Assembly (NCBI GenBank): GCA_027575765.1
Contig: JANBPT010000306.1
Location: 1 to 45,861 of the forward strand
Direction of reading: 5' to 3'
Length of the DNA stretch: 45,861 nt
Source: Tieghemiomyces parasiticus
Taxonomy: Eukaryota; Kickxellomycota; Dimargaritomycetes; Dimargaritales; Dimargaritaceae
Shown piece after piece: positions 23,301-32,525 of the stretch. Position 1 is the stretch's first letter, and every line of letters begins with the position of its first letter. Below the pieces are notes generated by a model. That model did no database searches. It was not told the DNA's origin and saw only the letters and a program-made list of their open reading frames with translations. Both the position numbers and the translations under genes were made by a program.

Positions 23301-23813
23301 GTTGGTGGTGGTGCGCCAGGTCATTTGCCGTCCCCGCACCACCCACACCATCACCTCCATCAACACGTCCATGGTCCCCCGGGCGGTGTGGCGGCCCCTT
23401 ACGCCGTCAACGGCTACACTGGCGCCACTACCCCTGCGGGCTTCGTAGCCTCCGGTCAGCCCGCCTCCCCACCCGGTACTGGTTACCCGTACAATAACGT
23501 GCTCATGTACAACCCACTGTTCCCTCCGGCCTATCCGCCCGCCTATGGGATGGTCAACCCCCCGCTGCACCTCCACGGGCCACACCATGGGCCGGGCAGT
23601 CTAATGGTGCCCAACGGGCTGACTGCTACCACCGACTCCGAGCGCCAGCACCTACTCATGGCCACCTTGGCTAACGGTGGCGGTGTTCCCAGCGCCCCAG
23701 GTGGTCTGAACGATTCGGCCGTATCCCAGGCCGACGGTGGGGGTCTGGCCATGCGTATGGGCGTAGGTAGACGGCCGGTGTCGGCAGACAACTCCCAACT
23801 GGCTTCCACCTAA
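20337..23813 (+). CDS. RRM-RRM-Pumilio RNA-binding protein, Jsn1/Puf2 family
   Basis: A single exon of 1,158 residues from ATG 20337. The frame stays open to 20079, but that extension lies in C/T-rich leader DNA. The N-terminal 420 residues are Ser/Pro-rich and disordered, with scattered SRSxTP-like sites. RRM1 is at about 420-492 (SLWVGNVDPA, ECAFINF) and RRM2 at about 508-581 (AIWIGNIS, NCGFVNF). The Pumilio homology repeats span about 660-975, with recognisable repeat helices such as DYIGNTIVQKFMD, HKNGTWAIQKM, QLGNYVVQCCL, RFGARAIRTCL and VHGVSLVQKIL. A His-rich tract lies near 1000, and the tail is Pro/Gly/Tyr-rich. RRM plus PUF in one chain defines yeast Jsn1/Puf1 and Puf2, which bind mRNAs for membrane and mitochondrial proteins. 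Two RRMs and the family fit are clear; which yeast paralogue is closest is not. Confidence 0.93.
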   Translation: MRSASASPSPSGSSVPFPSLGSADIRLLSKRTMEIQAEEGIRLVRPSPRAAAISGPSAFNPFNDFVRSKTPEPGHTGSGSLLDDFRPDSAQDPDDQGNHEGKASAAISTAPPGFRRSRADTLPSSFSALSLSDSAAPPAGPAPLPPAGLLRMSASTTNLRSSISRNRGTSLNLPPMALKEAFGPGVYTSAWLSGGLEDLAMPSPVATRNQIEEMNSSLAKTLDYLGLDEACMSPLEPKRHDFGLPAAGPAASRPVHPSVLDLQNAGRIRSFSLTSADLEDEISTGPVNPKLVHLMGNHSTRARTISNPYADIGFQSRVPSSLSESVSAAQLQDDASESAPYHRAGSPLSNGRSALSRSHTPVNGYTTGSLGLSRPESAVPSRSHTPRGSVNLTAAELAELRNCKGGSSPDGSGGDGQAPTRSLWVGNVDPALSTADLMTVFTPFGPVESLRLLPDKECAFINFNRVEDAVRARDEMQNGKIGNCVVRVGFGKGDNYASVDAQAMQPTRAIWIGNISAATTPAALQSVFSAFGPIESARVLTHKNCGFVNFEKLEDAVRAKKAMNGKEIADSVVRIGYAKVPSKSETGGRTRVASTASPLPSQRLTPWITPAPAVDPSLNPDDVLEPGANLIIDEQLVAYNYLSALPPLAEPAPGQRLDQGRLRELRKRLDGHPTTREVDAAFEELFPVCVDLCTDYIGNTIVQKFMDRCNPEQKQRLIEAVAPYTAAIGTHKNGTWAIQKMVEGAQGAAQVTPFVHAVKPTTPPLMLDQLGNYVVQCCLRFGGGRNQFIFDAIHARCWEIAQGRFGARAIRTCLEHPMTTRKQQRLVVIALINNAVALTTNANGSLLINWLLDSSGFHGRYRVLAPRLADHLGHLGTHKLGTLVVLKLINQRAELDARDLILGRLFFDPATAVLEDVLSDQVHGVSLVQKILSGNALVEMQKRAVAESVREVLLRLQVFSVQGYRRLLEELDHILQTNLATQPPALGGVGGGAPGHLPSPHHPHHHLHQHVHGPPGGVAAPYAVNGYTGATTPAGFVASGQPASPPGTGYPYNNVLMYNPLFPPAYPPAYGMVNPPLHLHGPHHGPGSLMVPNGLTATTDSERQHLLMATLANGGGVPSAPGGLNDSAVSQADGGGLAMRMGVGRRPVSADNSQLAST

Positions 23814-24565
23814 AAATCGTGTTTGCCCCCCTCTTCACCACGCTCGACAGTTTTCTCAGTCACCTCGGCCAACGGACGAACACCAATCTTTCTGTGGTCT
23901 CTCACGTCATCGCCAAGCTTCTCACTCTATACATATGAAAAAAATCCTAACTTGGTCGTGGGGTGACCTCCCATACCGTCTCACTCACTTTTCCGCTCTC
24001 GATCTCTCTGTGTTTGATTTTATTATTATTGACTATTCGTTACTTCTCTACTTTTTCGTTCACCTAATTTCCCTGTGTGTAATATCCGCTAGTCTCCCTC
24101 CCTTTCTTATTTTTTTTTCAATCACATTTCACATAACCCCCACCACCCACACTCTGCTATATTTTTACACCACCTATTTCGCCCCAAGTGAGTGAAACTC
24201 GGTCGAGCCCCCACCGTTCTCGGTCGAGCTTCCTTCCCCGGTCCTGATATACACTTTATCGCACATTAACTTTTTCCGAGTCCGCCTGCGTAGTACATTT
24301 ACGTTGAGATGCTCGTTTGCCCATACTAAAAATCAACATTTATTCTCCAATTGAAAAACAGCAACAATGATTTTGAGTATATAGAGTCTAGGAGTTGACC
24401 ATCAGCGAATAACCTAAAGCTGATATGATGTATATATTCTGCTGGTGCTTGAATTGGCTGCGTTCCGGCCCTCCACCCCAACGCCTGCTGTGTATTTTGG
24501 GGTCGGGAAGGGTTGACAGTGGTGGTGTAGGAGCTGATTGAATGTGAACTGCACACGTATGCCTC
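23814..24565. other. convergent AT-rich 3' flanks
   Basis: This lies between the PUF gene and the leftward unidentified gene. It is notably AT- and T-rich (23930-24330), consistent with 3' untranslated and cleavage sequence. A T-rich frame at 23935-24195 is compositional. No RNA gene was recognised. Confidence 0.55.
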
Positions 24566-25234
24566 TCACATGTGGGTGAGCAATGCCTCGGCGTACTCGA
24601 CCTCAAGCATGGCTTGCTGGACCTGCTTTCTGCGGAGGTCGACCTCGTGGGCTTTAACCTTGGCGTAAAACGTTACCAGCGTACGGCTCAGCTCGCTGGG
24701 AGTGATGTCGTGAGGAAGGTAGAGGGACGAGGATGAGGGGACACGTGCTAGGCGACGGGTTGCCTCCGTATGGAGGCATTGAGCAGATGGTGGGGGAAGG
24801 GCCACCGGCGTCCTGGTCGCCTGACCAAACGCCTTAATGATGGCTTCGAACCCTACCTGGGCCTGGTCGAGTTGTTTCCTCCCCGCCACCAGTTTGGCGC
24901 CTAAACTCTGAAGGGTATCGGTAATGTCAGCGGTGGATTCGGCGGGAGTGGTGATGGTGGTGGCGGTGGTTGGCGGCGACACGGGGCAATCTACCTCTTT
25001 TACCGACGAAGCAGTGTCACGGGCTGCGTCAGCCAAGGCAGTGTCCCCAGTGACCGTGGCTACGGGTGCCACCAGGCACGCAAAATCGCCTCCCAGGTCG
25101 GCAGCTGTAAGCCTAGGTAGAGTCAGGGTGCTGGTGGCGGCATGAGACGGAAGGGTCGGTTCGGCAGTGATGGACTTTGGGCTGTGGGAGTTGCCCAGGC
25201 AGTTCTCGATTTTCTTCGAGACTGGTGTGATCAT
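24566..25234 (-). CDS. unidentified protein, 222 residues, helical C-terminus
   Basis: A single exon starting at the ATG at 25234 (MITPVSKKIENC). Residues 1-100 are Thr/Ala/Ser/Pro-rich and low in complexity. Residues about 100-140 (SLGAKLVAGRKQLDQAQVGF) and about 170-222 are probable amphipathic helices. The latter follows a short YLPHDITPSELSR motif and contains KVKAHEVDLRRKQVQQAML with a heptad-like pattern, ending at the C-terminus. This is the layout of small subunits of kinetochore, BORC-like or similar coiled-coil complexes, but I cannot assign a family. No signal peptide or membrane segment is visible. Codon composition resembles the neighbouring genes. A GT dinucleotide repeat lies almost against the start codon. 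An upstream exon is not excluded. Confidence 0.6.
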   Translation of the reverse strand: MITPVSKKIENCLGNSHSPKSITAEPTLPSHAATSTLTLPRLTAADLGGDFACLVAPVATVTGDTALADAARDTASSVKEVDCPVSPPTTATTITTPAESTADITDTLQSLGAKLVAGRKQLDQAQVGFEAIIKAFGQATRTPVALPPPSAQCLHTEATRRLARVPSSSSLYLPHDITPSELSRTLVTFYAKVKAHEVDLRRKQVQQAMLEVEYAEALLTHM

Positions 25235-25236
25235 GC

Positions 25237-25258
25237 GTGTGTGTGTGTGTGTGTGTGT
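25237..25258. repeat. (GT)11 microsatellite
   Basis: Eleven uninterrupted GT units (CA on the minus strand). They end two bases upstream of the minus-strand start codon at 25234, so the repeat would lie in the mRNA leader right against the start. Confidence 0.9.
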
Positions 25259-26423
25259 ACGTGAACATGGCAGTGGAATAGATAGGAGCGTGTTCGGTAA
25301 GCAATTGCCATCCCTTCGCGGTTGCTTGAGGCCATTCTTGTATCAACATAAGTGAGCGGTAGAGCTGTCTTGCGCTATAAACTTACAGTTTGAAAATACG
25401 CGGAACACCGTGGTCAGCATTGTGATGGTAACAAAATGAAAACAAAGGGTGGTGCGGTGTGTCGAATAGGCCGTGAATACAGTTGTAAGCTGAGCGTACT
25501 ACAGATAATACTTGAGTAAAAGAGGTCTGAAGGATGTGATATGCCAAAGCCATGGAGTGAACAGGAATAGGCAGCGGGTAAATGGCTGGTATGGTGAGCC
25601 TGAAGGCAGTCTGACATTACCGATGTACCTTGAACCCTTTAATTTAGCCTGCACTCCGGCGCGAGGATATGGCAAGGGGAGGGTGCTTATCTGTGTGTCA
25701 GAGGAGGAGGGGAAGGTAGAGAGGAGGTGGGTGGGTAGGATAGGGAGGGCTATTCAGGTATGCACAGTGAACACGTTTGAATTCCCCCTCCCTTCTTTCC
25801 CCTATCTGTTTTTGTATATCTACTCCTATTACCATCAACCCACACCTTTTCAACCGCCTGCGCGCTTCGCGTTTCCTGGCCCCGCATCCCAATTGTCGAC
25901 CTTCGCGATTTTTGACCAGCACTTGCTGATCGTGCAATCAACTCGACACTGGTTCTCGAACGCCATGGGATAGGTCGATAGGAGTGGCCGCTCTACTTTA
26001 GGAGCCAAGCTCGGCCGAGTGCTTCTCTATATAATCGCGAAGTGGGAAATCCGTGCACCCCACTGGAAGTTGCCGCTGCACCACCAACGGACATAGGATG
26101 GCGAGAGTCAGTGTTAAATAGGCGTGGTGGACGTACACTGTTTGCGTAACAGTGCATAATATCGACCATGGCGTACCGTAGCTGTTGACAAGTATACTCG
26201 GTAGTGCTTCTCAGCAAGTCCGATTGGGCCTACCTTGGCCCATCCCATTGAGAGTCTAGGTTGTTACTTTTATTCGAACTCCGACGGTCTTAGGCGTAGA
26301 AAAAATCCATCAAAAGGGTTGTATCCAATACTCCCGAGGTTGGATGTCTACCAATCCTGGCCCATGATATTTCCCACCAGCCTAGCTAACCCCTTAACTA
26401 TCTTCATGGCCCTTCTTTAGCCC

Positions 26424-26431
26424 TATATAAA
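26424..26431 (+). promoter_or_regulatory. TATA box candidate for ATG7
   Basis: TATATAAA followed by C/T-rich sequence to the ATG at 27009. This assignment rests on position and consensus only. Confidence 0.4.
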
Positions 26432-27008
26432 TCCACCTATTATCATGCTTTGGCCGAGAATACCCTACGCAGATTGTGCCGTTCGAACAGCGCGAGGACC
26501 ACGCCGTATCCTCACAACCCTTGGCCCAGTTCGTTTACTAAGTCGCCCTTTCTCTTTCCCCTTTGCCAATTCTCCCTACTAAGACACCTTCGTCAAAACC
26601 AATATTCCTCTTTATCCCAAGCAGGCCAGATCAATCCATTCCAGTCCTTAACTTGCCCTAGTCCATCCAAGGAGGGCCTGGCTGTGCGGATTGCCCCTCC
26701 CCCCTAAAAAAACAGCGGCGTTCATACTTACTCACGCCTTAACAGGTCATGTGCCTGTTTCGTGACCGCCCTAAGCCTCAACGCTATCTCACGAAAGCCT
26801 CGGTTCTAGAGCCTCACACGGACCCGGCCTTCCGGCAAGGAAGCAGCTGAAAGCCCCGTATTCGTCGCACTTATGGGCTATGTAGCTTATTAAGACGCTG
26901 ACCTATTGCATCACAGTAGCCCCATTAGCCCATGCTCTGTTTCCACTTCCGCCACTTCCTCATTTTCAACCCCTTTCCTCTATTCTACGTCTAGCACCCA
27001 CTAGCGCC

Positions 27009-29889
27009 ATGGCCAACCCTGGCACCTTCCCTCTCCAGTTCGAACCGTACCTGACCAACGTCGATGTGTCCTTCTGGCAGCGCCTGACTGAATTGAAACT
27101 GGATGTCTACAAGCTTAGTGATGCAGCCGTGTCAGTGCACGGGGCTTACCAAGCCGGACGCCAGTTCTCCACGACAACCCAGACCACTGCCCCCGCCAGT
27201 AGTGAAACAAGCCCGCCGGGGGAACGTTCGTCGCTACGGGCCCTGCCGTCTACTATTCGACTCTCTGCCGACGCCTTCGATAGCCCCACTACCTCGGCGC
27301 CCTTGTCAGGTAACCCGGGCCTCACAGTCAGCTTAATGGGCCAGCTATATAACGCCAATACCATCGAAGACTTTGTGGCAATGAACCGGGCCGCACGACT
27401 ACAGCAGGCTGGGAACCGGTTGTGGTTGGATATTACCCAAGGCCAGTGCTGGACCCGGCCCCAACTGCTCAACCCCTTCGTGATGTTGTCGTTCGCCGAC
27501 CTCAAAAAGTACCGCTACTACTACCGGTGCGCTTTTCCAGCCATCCCATCCCGCGCTCCTCCTACGCTGGTGGGCTCTGTTGTGCCCCTGGCCCGCGCCT
27601 GGGCTGATCCGGCTGATGCAAAGAATGACGGCGAGGCCGGCACGCGGCGTGTTCAAGCGCTGCGGCTCGCCTACGCCACCTACGTCCGCCAGGCCTATGA
27701 ATCTGAAGGTAGTGCCGCTCTTGTGAGCCCTTACTTTGTCATTATCCGCAACAAGGTGGTCGCGGGCGTCGAGGACCCGGCATCGGCCGAGCACGAGGTT
27801 AGCATTCACCCACTGGCGGACTACCCGGAACTGAGCCAGGCCTGTGCCGCATCGAGCGGCCGCGAATTGACCGTTGGTTTCATCGACCCGTGCGGTTTGG
27901 CTGCGAACCCTGGGTGGCCCCTACGTAACCTGCTCCTCCTGTTGCAGTACCACCACTCCCGGGTGGCGGTCGGAACGGAGGCCACCACGATCCGTGTGGT
28001 TTCCCTCCGTGACAGCACCATCTGGGGTCAGAACCGCGGCGCTCCGGCCACCGCTACTGCCGGGGGTCAAGACGCACCGACCCCGGACGCTGGTGCCCTC
28101 CACCTGACCGTACTGCTTCCATCGGTTTCCGAGATGGCCGCCTACCAGCCACCTGTTGCCTCGCCATCGCCCGATGTCGCCGCCTCGACCCCTGGTAGCG
28201 GGCTGTCTCTACCCGCAGCCGCGTTCGACTGGCCGGCTTTCTTGGGCAAACCTGTCGGGTGGGAGCGCCACCCGGAGGGTAAGACCGGCCCCCGCGCCAT
28301 CGACCTCGCCGCGGCCATGGATCCCACCCATCTGGCCACCACCGCGATGGAACTCAACCTTAAATTGATGAAGTGGCGGGTCGCTCCCGACCTGAACCTA
28401 GCCGTTGTTCAACGGCAACGGTGTCTCCTACTGGGCGCTGGCACTCTGGGTACCTACGTCGCGCGGGCTCTACTGGTAAGCAGAAGCTGAAGAGCATTGA
28501 ATACATCTCCGACGAGTGGTGCCCTTTGTTAAGAAATGACTTGAGTCACCCACCCTAATCCAACCCCTCTTTCCCACCACCACTGCCCTTTCCACCCGCC
28601 CACGCTCTCGATACAATGTCCCCGTTCACCAACAATACTAGGCCTGGGGTATCCGACACATCACCTTCGTCGACAATGGCCGGGTTTCTTTTTCAAATCC
28701 AGTGCGGCAGCCGCTATACCAGTTTTCAGACTGCCTGAACGGGGGCAAGTGGAAGGCCAAGTCAGCAGCTGAGCAGCTGAAGGGAGTGTATCCGCATGCC
28801 GTCACCCAGGGCCACGTCCTGACCATTCCGATGCCGGGCCACGCGGTCGGTGATGACCAGCGGACGGCCGTCGAAAAGGATCTAGCGACGCTGGAGGCCC
28901 TGGTCCGATCCCACGACGTCCTGTTCTTGCTCACCGACAGCCGCGAGGCCCGATGGCTTCCCACCCTCTGGGGCGCCTACCATGGTAAAACTGTTATCAA
29001 CGCGGCCCTCGGCTTCGATGGGTACCTAGTCATGCGGCACGGCTACGCACCCTGCGGTACACACGCCGTCCGCGACCCCTCCTCGTCACCAGGGCCTGAC
29101 GCCGGCTCGGCCGATCTGTCCCCTCAACTTGGCTGTTATTTTTGTAACGATGTAGTAGCTCCCACCGATTCCTTGAGTGACCGGACCCTGGACCAACAAT
29201 GTACCGTTACACGACCGGGGTTGGCCCCGCTGGCGTCGGCACTGGCTGTGGAACTCCTCGTCACGATTCTCCAGCATCCGCTAGGTGTCCGGGCCCCGGC
29301 TCCCGCGGCCGCAGCGGCTTCCAACCAAACGGCACCTACATCTGGCGCTTGGATGGGTGACCCGCCCCACCAGATCCGCGGATTCCTCACGGGGTTTCAG
29401 CAGCAGCAGGTGGTAGGTCAGGCCTACGATAAGTGTACGGCCTGCTCGGACACGGTAAGTTGGGAGGTCGCGCTTAATGATGGGGTCGGGCTTATTGTGC
29501 GCCAGCACTTGAGTTACAAGCACCTGACCGCTCAACGGCGGGCATTGAACCGGCCTGTTCATTTTCGCTGTCAGTCGCAGTGTTTACTAATCCCGTACTC
29601 CTGTGACTCTTTTCCACGTCTCTTGCCATGCCCGTAACCCTCCCCCCAACCTTCCCTCCACTAGGTTCTCGGGGCGTACCATACTGACAAGTACGAATTC
29701 CTCTGGAAAGTCTTTAACAACTACCGCACCGACGGTGATGCCGGCGACATCATCGAGTACAGCTACTTAGAAGCTCTCACCGGCCTCCGTGAGTTAAAAC
29801 TGCAGACGGAGGGACTGCTGGCCGACCTGGATTGGGGCGAAGGGGATGATGAGCTTGATAACATTAGCTTTGAGGACAATATCGGGTAG
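27009..29889 (+). CDS. ATG7: Atg7, E1-like activating enzyme of autophagy
   Basis: Atg7 adenylates the C-terminal glycine of Atg8 and Atg12, carries them as thioesters and passes them to Atg3 and Atg10. Exons 27009-28475, 28642-29454 and 29665-29889 all join in phase 0 (introns 166 and 210 nt; GTAAGC/GTAAGT donors, TAG acceptors) for 834 residues. The N-terminal domain starts [20 protein letters not shown]. The adenylation domain has the ATP-binding LLLGAGTLG at the end of exon 1, then [19 protein letters not shown]. The catalytic Cys is C676 in [21 protein letters not shown] follows before the Atg8/Atg3-binding acidic tail (YLEALTGL and then many Asp/Glu). It is longer than the usual 600-710 residues. 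The excess is Ala/Pro/Ser-rich stretches in exon 1 (near residues 55-80 and 345-400) and after the catalytic region. Confidence 0.97.
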
Positions 29890-30497
29890 ATGGGCGAGTG
29901 GAGTCGCATACACTACCATTGTCACCGACGGGGATAACGGCCATGCAACCAGGGAGACGACTACGTTCGATAACAGACGTCGCGGACCACGGTGGCCACT
30001 GAACCTCCCCTGCTTAACTCATGGCCGCTGGTTTAGACACGCACTCTATGGTGCTGATGATGAACATTACTCGTTGATGTTGGCAGAAGCCTTTTCCACT
30101 AAAGAGCTGGGCTATGGTTGTGAGAGATAGAGTGTGGCCGGTGACGAATGGGTCCAACGCATGTCAATCTGTTATAAACTGTCTAGGGCGGTTACGAATT
30201 TATGTGTTCAAAACGCCGTCAGGGAAACTTTGGAAGCGTGCGCCATATACTTGAACATGAAAGGGCCTATATGGGCGAGGGGCAGGCAATGAAGAGAGCT
30301 GGATATACCTAGTGAAAATACAGGGAACATGGAGTAGACGAAACGGGGGGGGGACGTCAGACTGCCGCCAAACGCGAGTCAAAGATCCGGCAGCAAGCGG
30401 GACAGCCAGACGGAGGGAAGAGATCTTTGGCCTTGGTTCGACATGGCGGAAGGACGCCGCACGGTAGCCGGCGCAACGTTAGGGACGACCATCATCG
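29890..30497. other. convergent 3' flanks of ATG7 and HRD1
   Basis: Six hundred bases between two convergent genes. A plus frame at 29846-30130 overlaps the ATG7 end in another frame and is not supported. Nothing else was seen. Confidence 0.6.
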
Positions 30498-32525
30498 TCA
30501 CTCCGAACTAGGCGCCTTTCCTTTCGATGATGATGTCAGTGACGTGGGTCCGCCGGTGGCAAGGGTTTCGGGCTGTGGAGGAGACTGCCGCGTCGAGGGG
30601 CCGGCCGCATCCACCGGGGGGGCTTCTGGTGACGTGGCCGACGATCCCCGCTGGCCTTCACGGGAAGGCCTAGTACCATCGCCGAACCCGGCAGTTGCCT
30701 GGAGCAGTTGGTTGTCCACTTCTAACAGCTGGTTGAGTTGGCTAATAGAGTTCCAAACTGTCTCGTGAATACCGTGCAGAATGCGCAAACGTTCCTGCAC
30801 CGCAGCTTGGGAGTGGCTAGCCAGAGTGCGCAGCTGAGCGTCACTGAGGGCAGCTGGTAGAGATGACTCAGAAGTAACGGTACGATTAAAGGGGCCGTGG
30901 CTAGCCATCTCCAGCGGAGAGGGGACGACGGGTACGAGCGGGGTGAGAAAGGGAACGTTACCAGCCGCTGTTGAGTAAAGTAGCGGGTCATAGAACCCCT
31001 GCTGCAGTTGAGAGGGAATATGGGCCGCTTGCTGTAGGAGGGTCGCCAACGCCGGGTCGGTTCCATCGGGGGCGACAGCCGGCGCTGATGCTGCCGGATT
31101 CGGGTGAGCAGACCCTGGCGACGCTGCTGACCAGGGATGCGAAGGGGCTTGCGAAACGCCACGTGGAATGGAAGTGGAGGCTGTTGGGGTAGCTTCCCGT
31201 GAATTGGCCTGCCGAGCGCGTGGGGCCAGAAGAGGTGACGCCACCGCGGCCGGGAAGCCGTTATGGGGTGGTGCGGCCGACGAAATACCCGAACTGGGTG
31301 GTACGCCCGCTGGTGGTGGTGGTGGTGGTGGTGGCGGCGGCGGAGTCCCCGTTTGGGCCTGTGTAGGAACATGGCGTCTATTGGTAGCCGTCGCTTCAGG
31401 AGGTGGTGGCCGAACCTGGGGCTGCGGCGGGGGTGGCGGTGGAACATTGGCGGTACGCGGAGCAGGGGCACCATCGAGGACTGTGCGCCGGCAGGTCGGA
31501 CAAGTCTGCTGCCGTTCCAGCCAGCTGCGCAAGCAGTTGAAGTGGAAGATGTGACCGCAGGGCAGCTGCTTGGGGACCTCACCCTGAGTGGACGGATCGG
31601 GCCGGAGTAGAGGATCGGCGGTCATCTCCTCGCGGCAGATGATACAAGTGGGATCGCTGAGGGCGCTTAGCTCTTCTGGGGTCACAGTTGGGTACCGCTC
31701 GTTCATATTGCGGGTGGCTTGGCGGTACCGAACCAGGTCGCGGCAGCGGTTGACGAAGGAGCGCAGGGTGGCATAGATGTTGAAGATGATATGTAGCGGC
31801 AAGGTGTGGTAACTAGTGATGAGGGCAAAGAAGGCCAGGTACAGCAACAGCTGAAGCAGGTCGCTGACTAGTTCGACGGCGAAGATGTACATGGGCTTGG
31901 ACTCCCAGTGTCCGGGGCGCCGCTGCTCCACGGCATAGATGACGTATTTGGCGATGGTGGACTGTAGTGAGGTGAGTAGGATGGCGAACTCGAACCCAAA
32001 CACGACCAATATGGAGAGGGCACCGTGCAGCTCGTGTAAGGTGGTGTGGGCAGTATAGGCGAGGAACAGACCATCAACCAGAGTCAGGAGGGTGATGAGA
32101 CTAAGCATGCGGGCGTGGAACACCCAGTTCACGGTGGGCGACTGCTCAATGTAGTTGACGCGGTCCTCCACCAACCAGTGGAACACCTTGAAGAACATGA
32201 GCGTGAGAAGCAGACCAAACATCTGGGCGTTGAACTCCTCCTTGAATATCGTCAGGGCCAGACAGGTCTCGGTGACGGCGAACCAGCCCTTTTCGTAGAG
32301 ATGCTCCACCTCGATGGCCCTCAGGCTGCCAAAGAAGGTGCGTTGCACCAGCTTGCCTAGCATGAGCGTGAGGAAGAGGGACATGTTGGCGAGGATGAAC
32401 AGGTTGGCGTTGGACTGCGACAGGCGCACGCCCGCGGCAAAGAAATAGTACTGCTGCGAGAAGGCTGATGCCAAGACCATCCCGGTGAGGGCGGTAGTCA
32501 CCGCCCCGTACAGGGCCAGACGCAT
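30498..32525 (-). CDS. HRD1: Hrd1/synoviolin, ER membrane RING ubiquitin ligase
   Basis: Hrd1 is the channel and E3 ligase of ER-associated degradation, moving misfolded proteins to the cytosol and ubiquitinating them. A single exon gives 675 residues from ATG 32525. Residues 1-255 hold several membrane segments (such as GMVLASAFSQQYYFFAAG, FILANMSLFLTLMLG and MFGLLLTLMFFKVFHWLV) separated by short loops, matching the Hrd1 membrane domain. The cytosolic RING-H2 at about 292-342 has CIIC, then CGHIFHFNCLRSWL, then CPTC (C3H2C3). The tail is a long disordered Pro/Ala/Ser-rich region with a run of ten or more prolines, then a C-terminal helix segment (QAAVQERLRILHGIHETVW). Length is between yeast (551) and typical larger forms. 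Identification is firm. Confidence 0.96.
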   Translation of the reverse strand: MRLALYGAVTTALTGMVLASAFSQQYYFFAAGVRLSQSNANLFILANMSLFLTLMLGKLVQRTFFGSLRAIEVEHLYEKGWFAVTETCLALTIFKEEFNAQMFGLLLTLMFFKVFHWLVEDRVNYIEQSPTVNWVFHARMLSLITLLTLVDGLFLAYTAHTTLHELHGALSILVVFGFEFAILLTSLQSTIAKYVIYAVEQRRPGHWESKPMYIFAVELVSDLLQLLLYLAFFALITSYHTLPLHIIFNIYATLRSFVNRCRDLVRYRQATRNMNERYPTVTPEELSALSDPTCIICREEMTADPLLRPDPSTQGEVPKQLPCGHIFHFNCLRSWLERQQTCPTCRRTVLDGAPAPRTANVPPPPPPQPQVRPPPPEATATNRRHVPTQAQTGTPPPPPPPPPPPAGVPPSSGISSAAPPHNGFPAAVASPLLAPRARQANSREATPTASTSIPRGVSQAPSHPWSAASPGSAHPNPAASAPAVAPDGTDPALATLLQQAAHIPSQLQQGFYDPLLYSTAAGNVPFLTPLVPVVPSPLEMASHGPFNRTVTSESSLPAALSDAQLRTLASHSQAAVQERLRILHGIHETVWNSISQLNQLLEVDNQLLQATAGFGDGTRPSREGQRGSSATSPEAPPVDAAGPSTRQSPPQPETLATGGPTSLTSSSKGKAPSSE
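31312..31343. repeat. GGT/GGC trinucleotide repeat inside HRD1
   Basis: A run of GGT then GGC units on the plus strand encodes the polyproline tract of Hrd1 on the minus strand. Trinucleotide tracts like this often vary in length between strains. Confidence 0.85.

Larger units (their letters stand above)
25235..27008. promoter_or_regulatory. divergent promoter region before ATG7
   Basis: This 1.8-kb divergent region has no convincing gene. It begins with a GT microsatellite that would lie in the leader of the leftward gene; a TATA-like TTTATAG on that strand lies near 25375-25381. On the plus strand TATATAAA at 26424-26431 lies 578 bases before the ATG7 start, in C/T-rich DNA like other leaders here. 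Short frames on both strands (for example 25512-25973 plus and 25993-26217 minus) show no family features. Confidence 0.45.
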
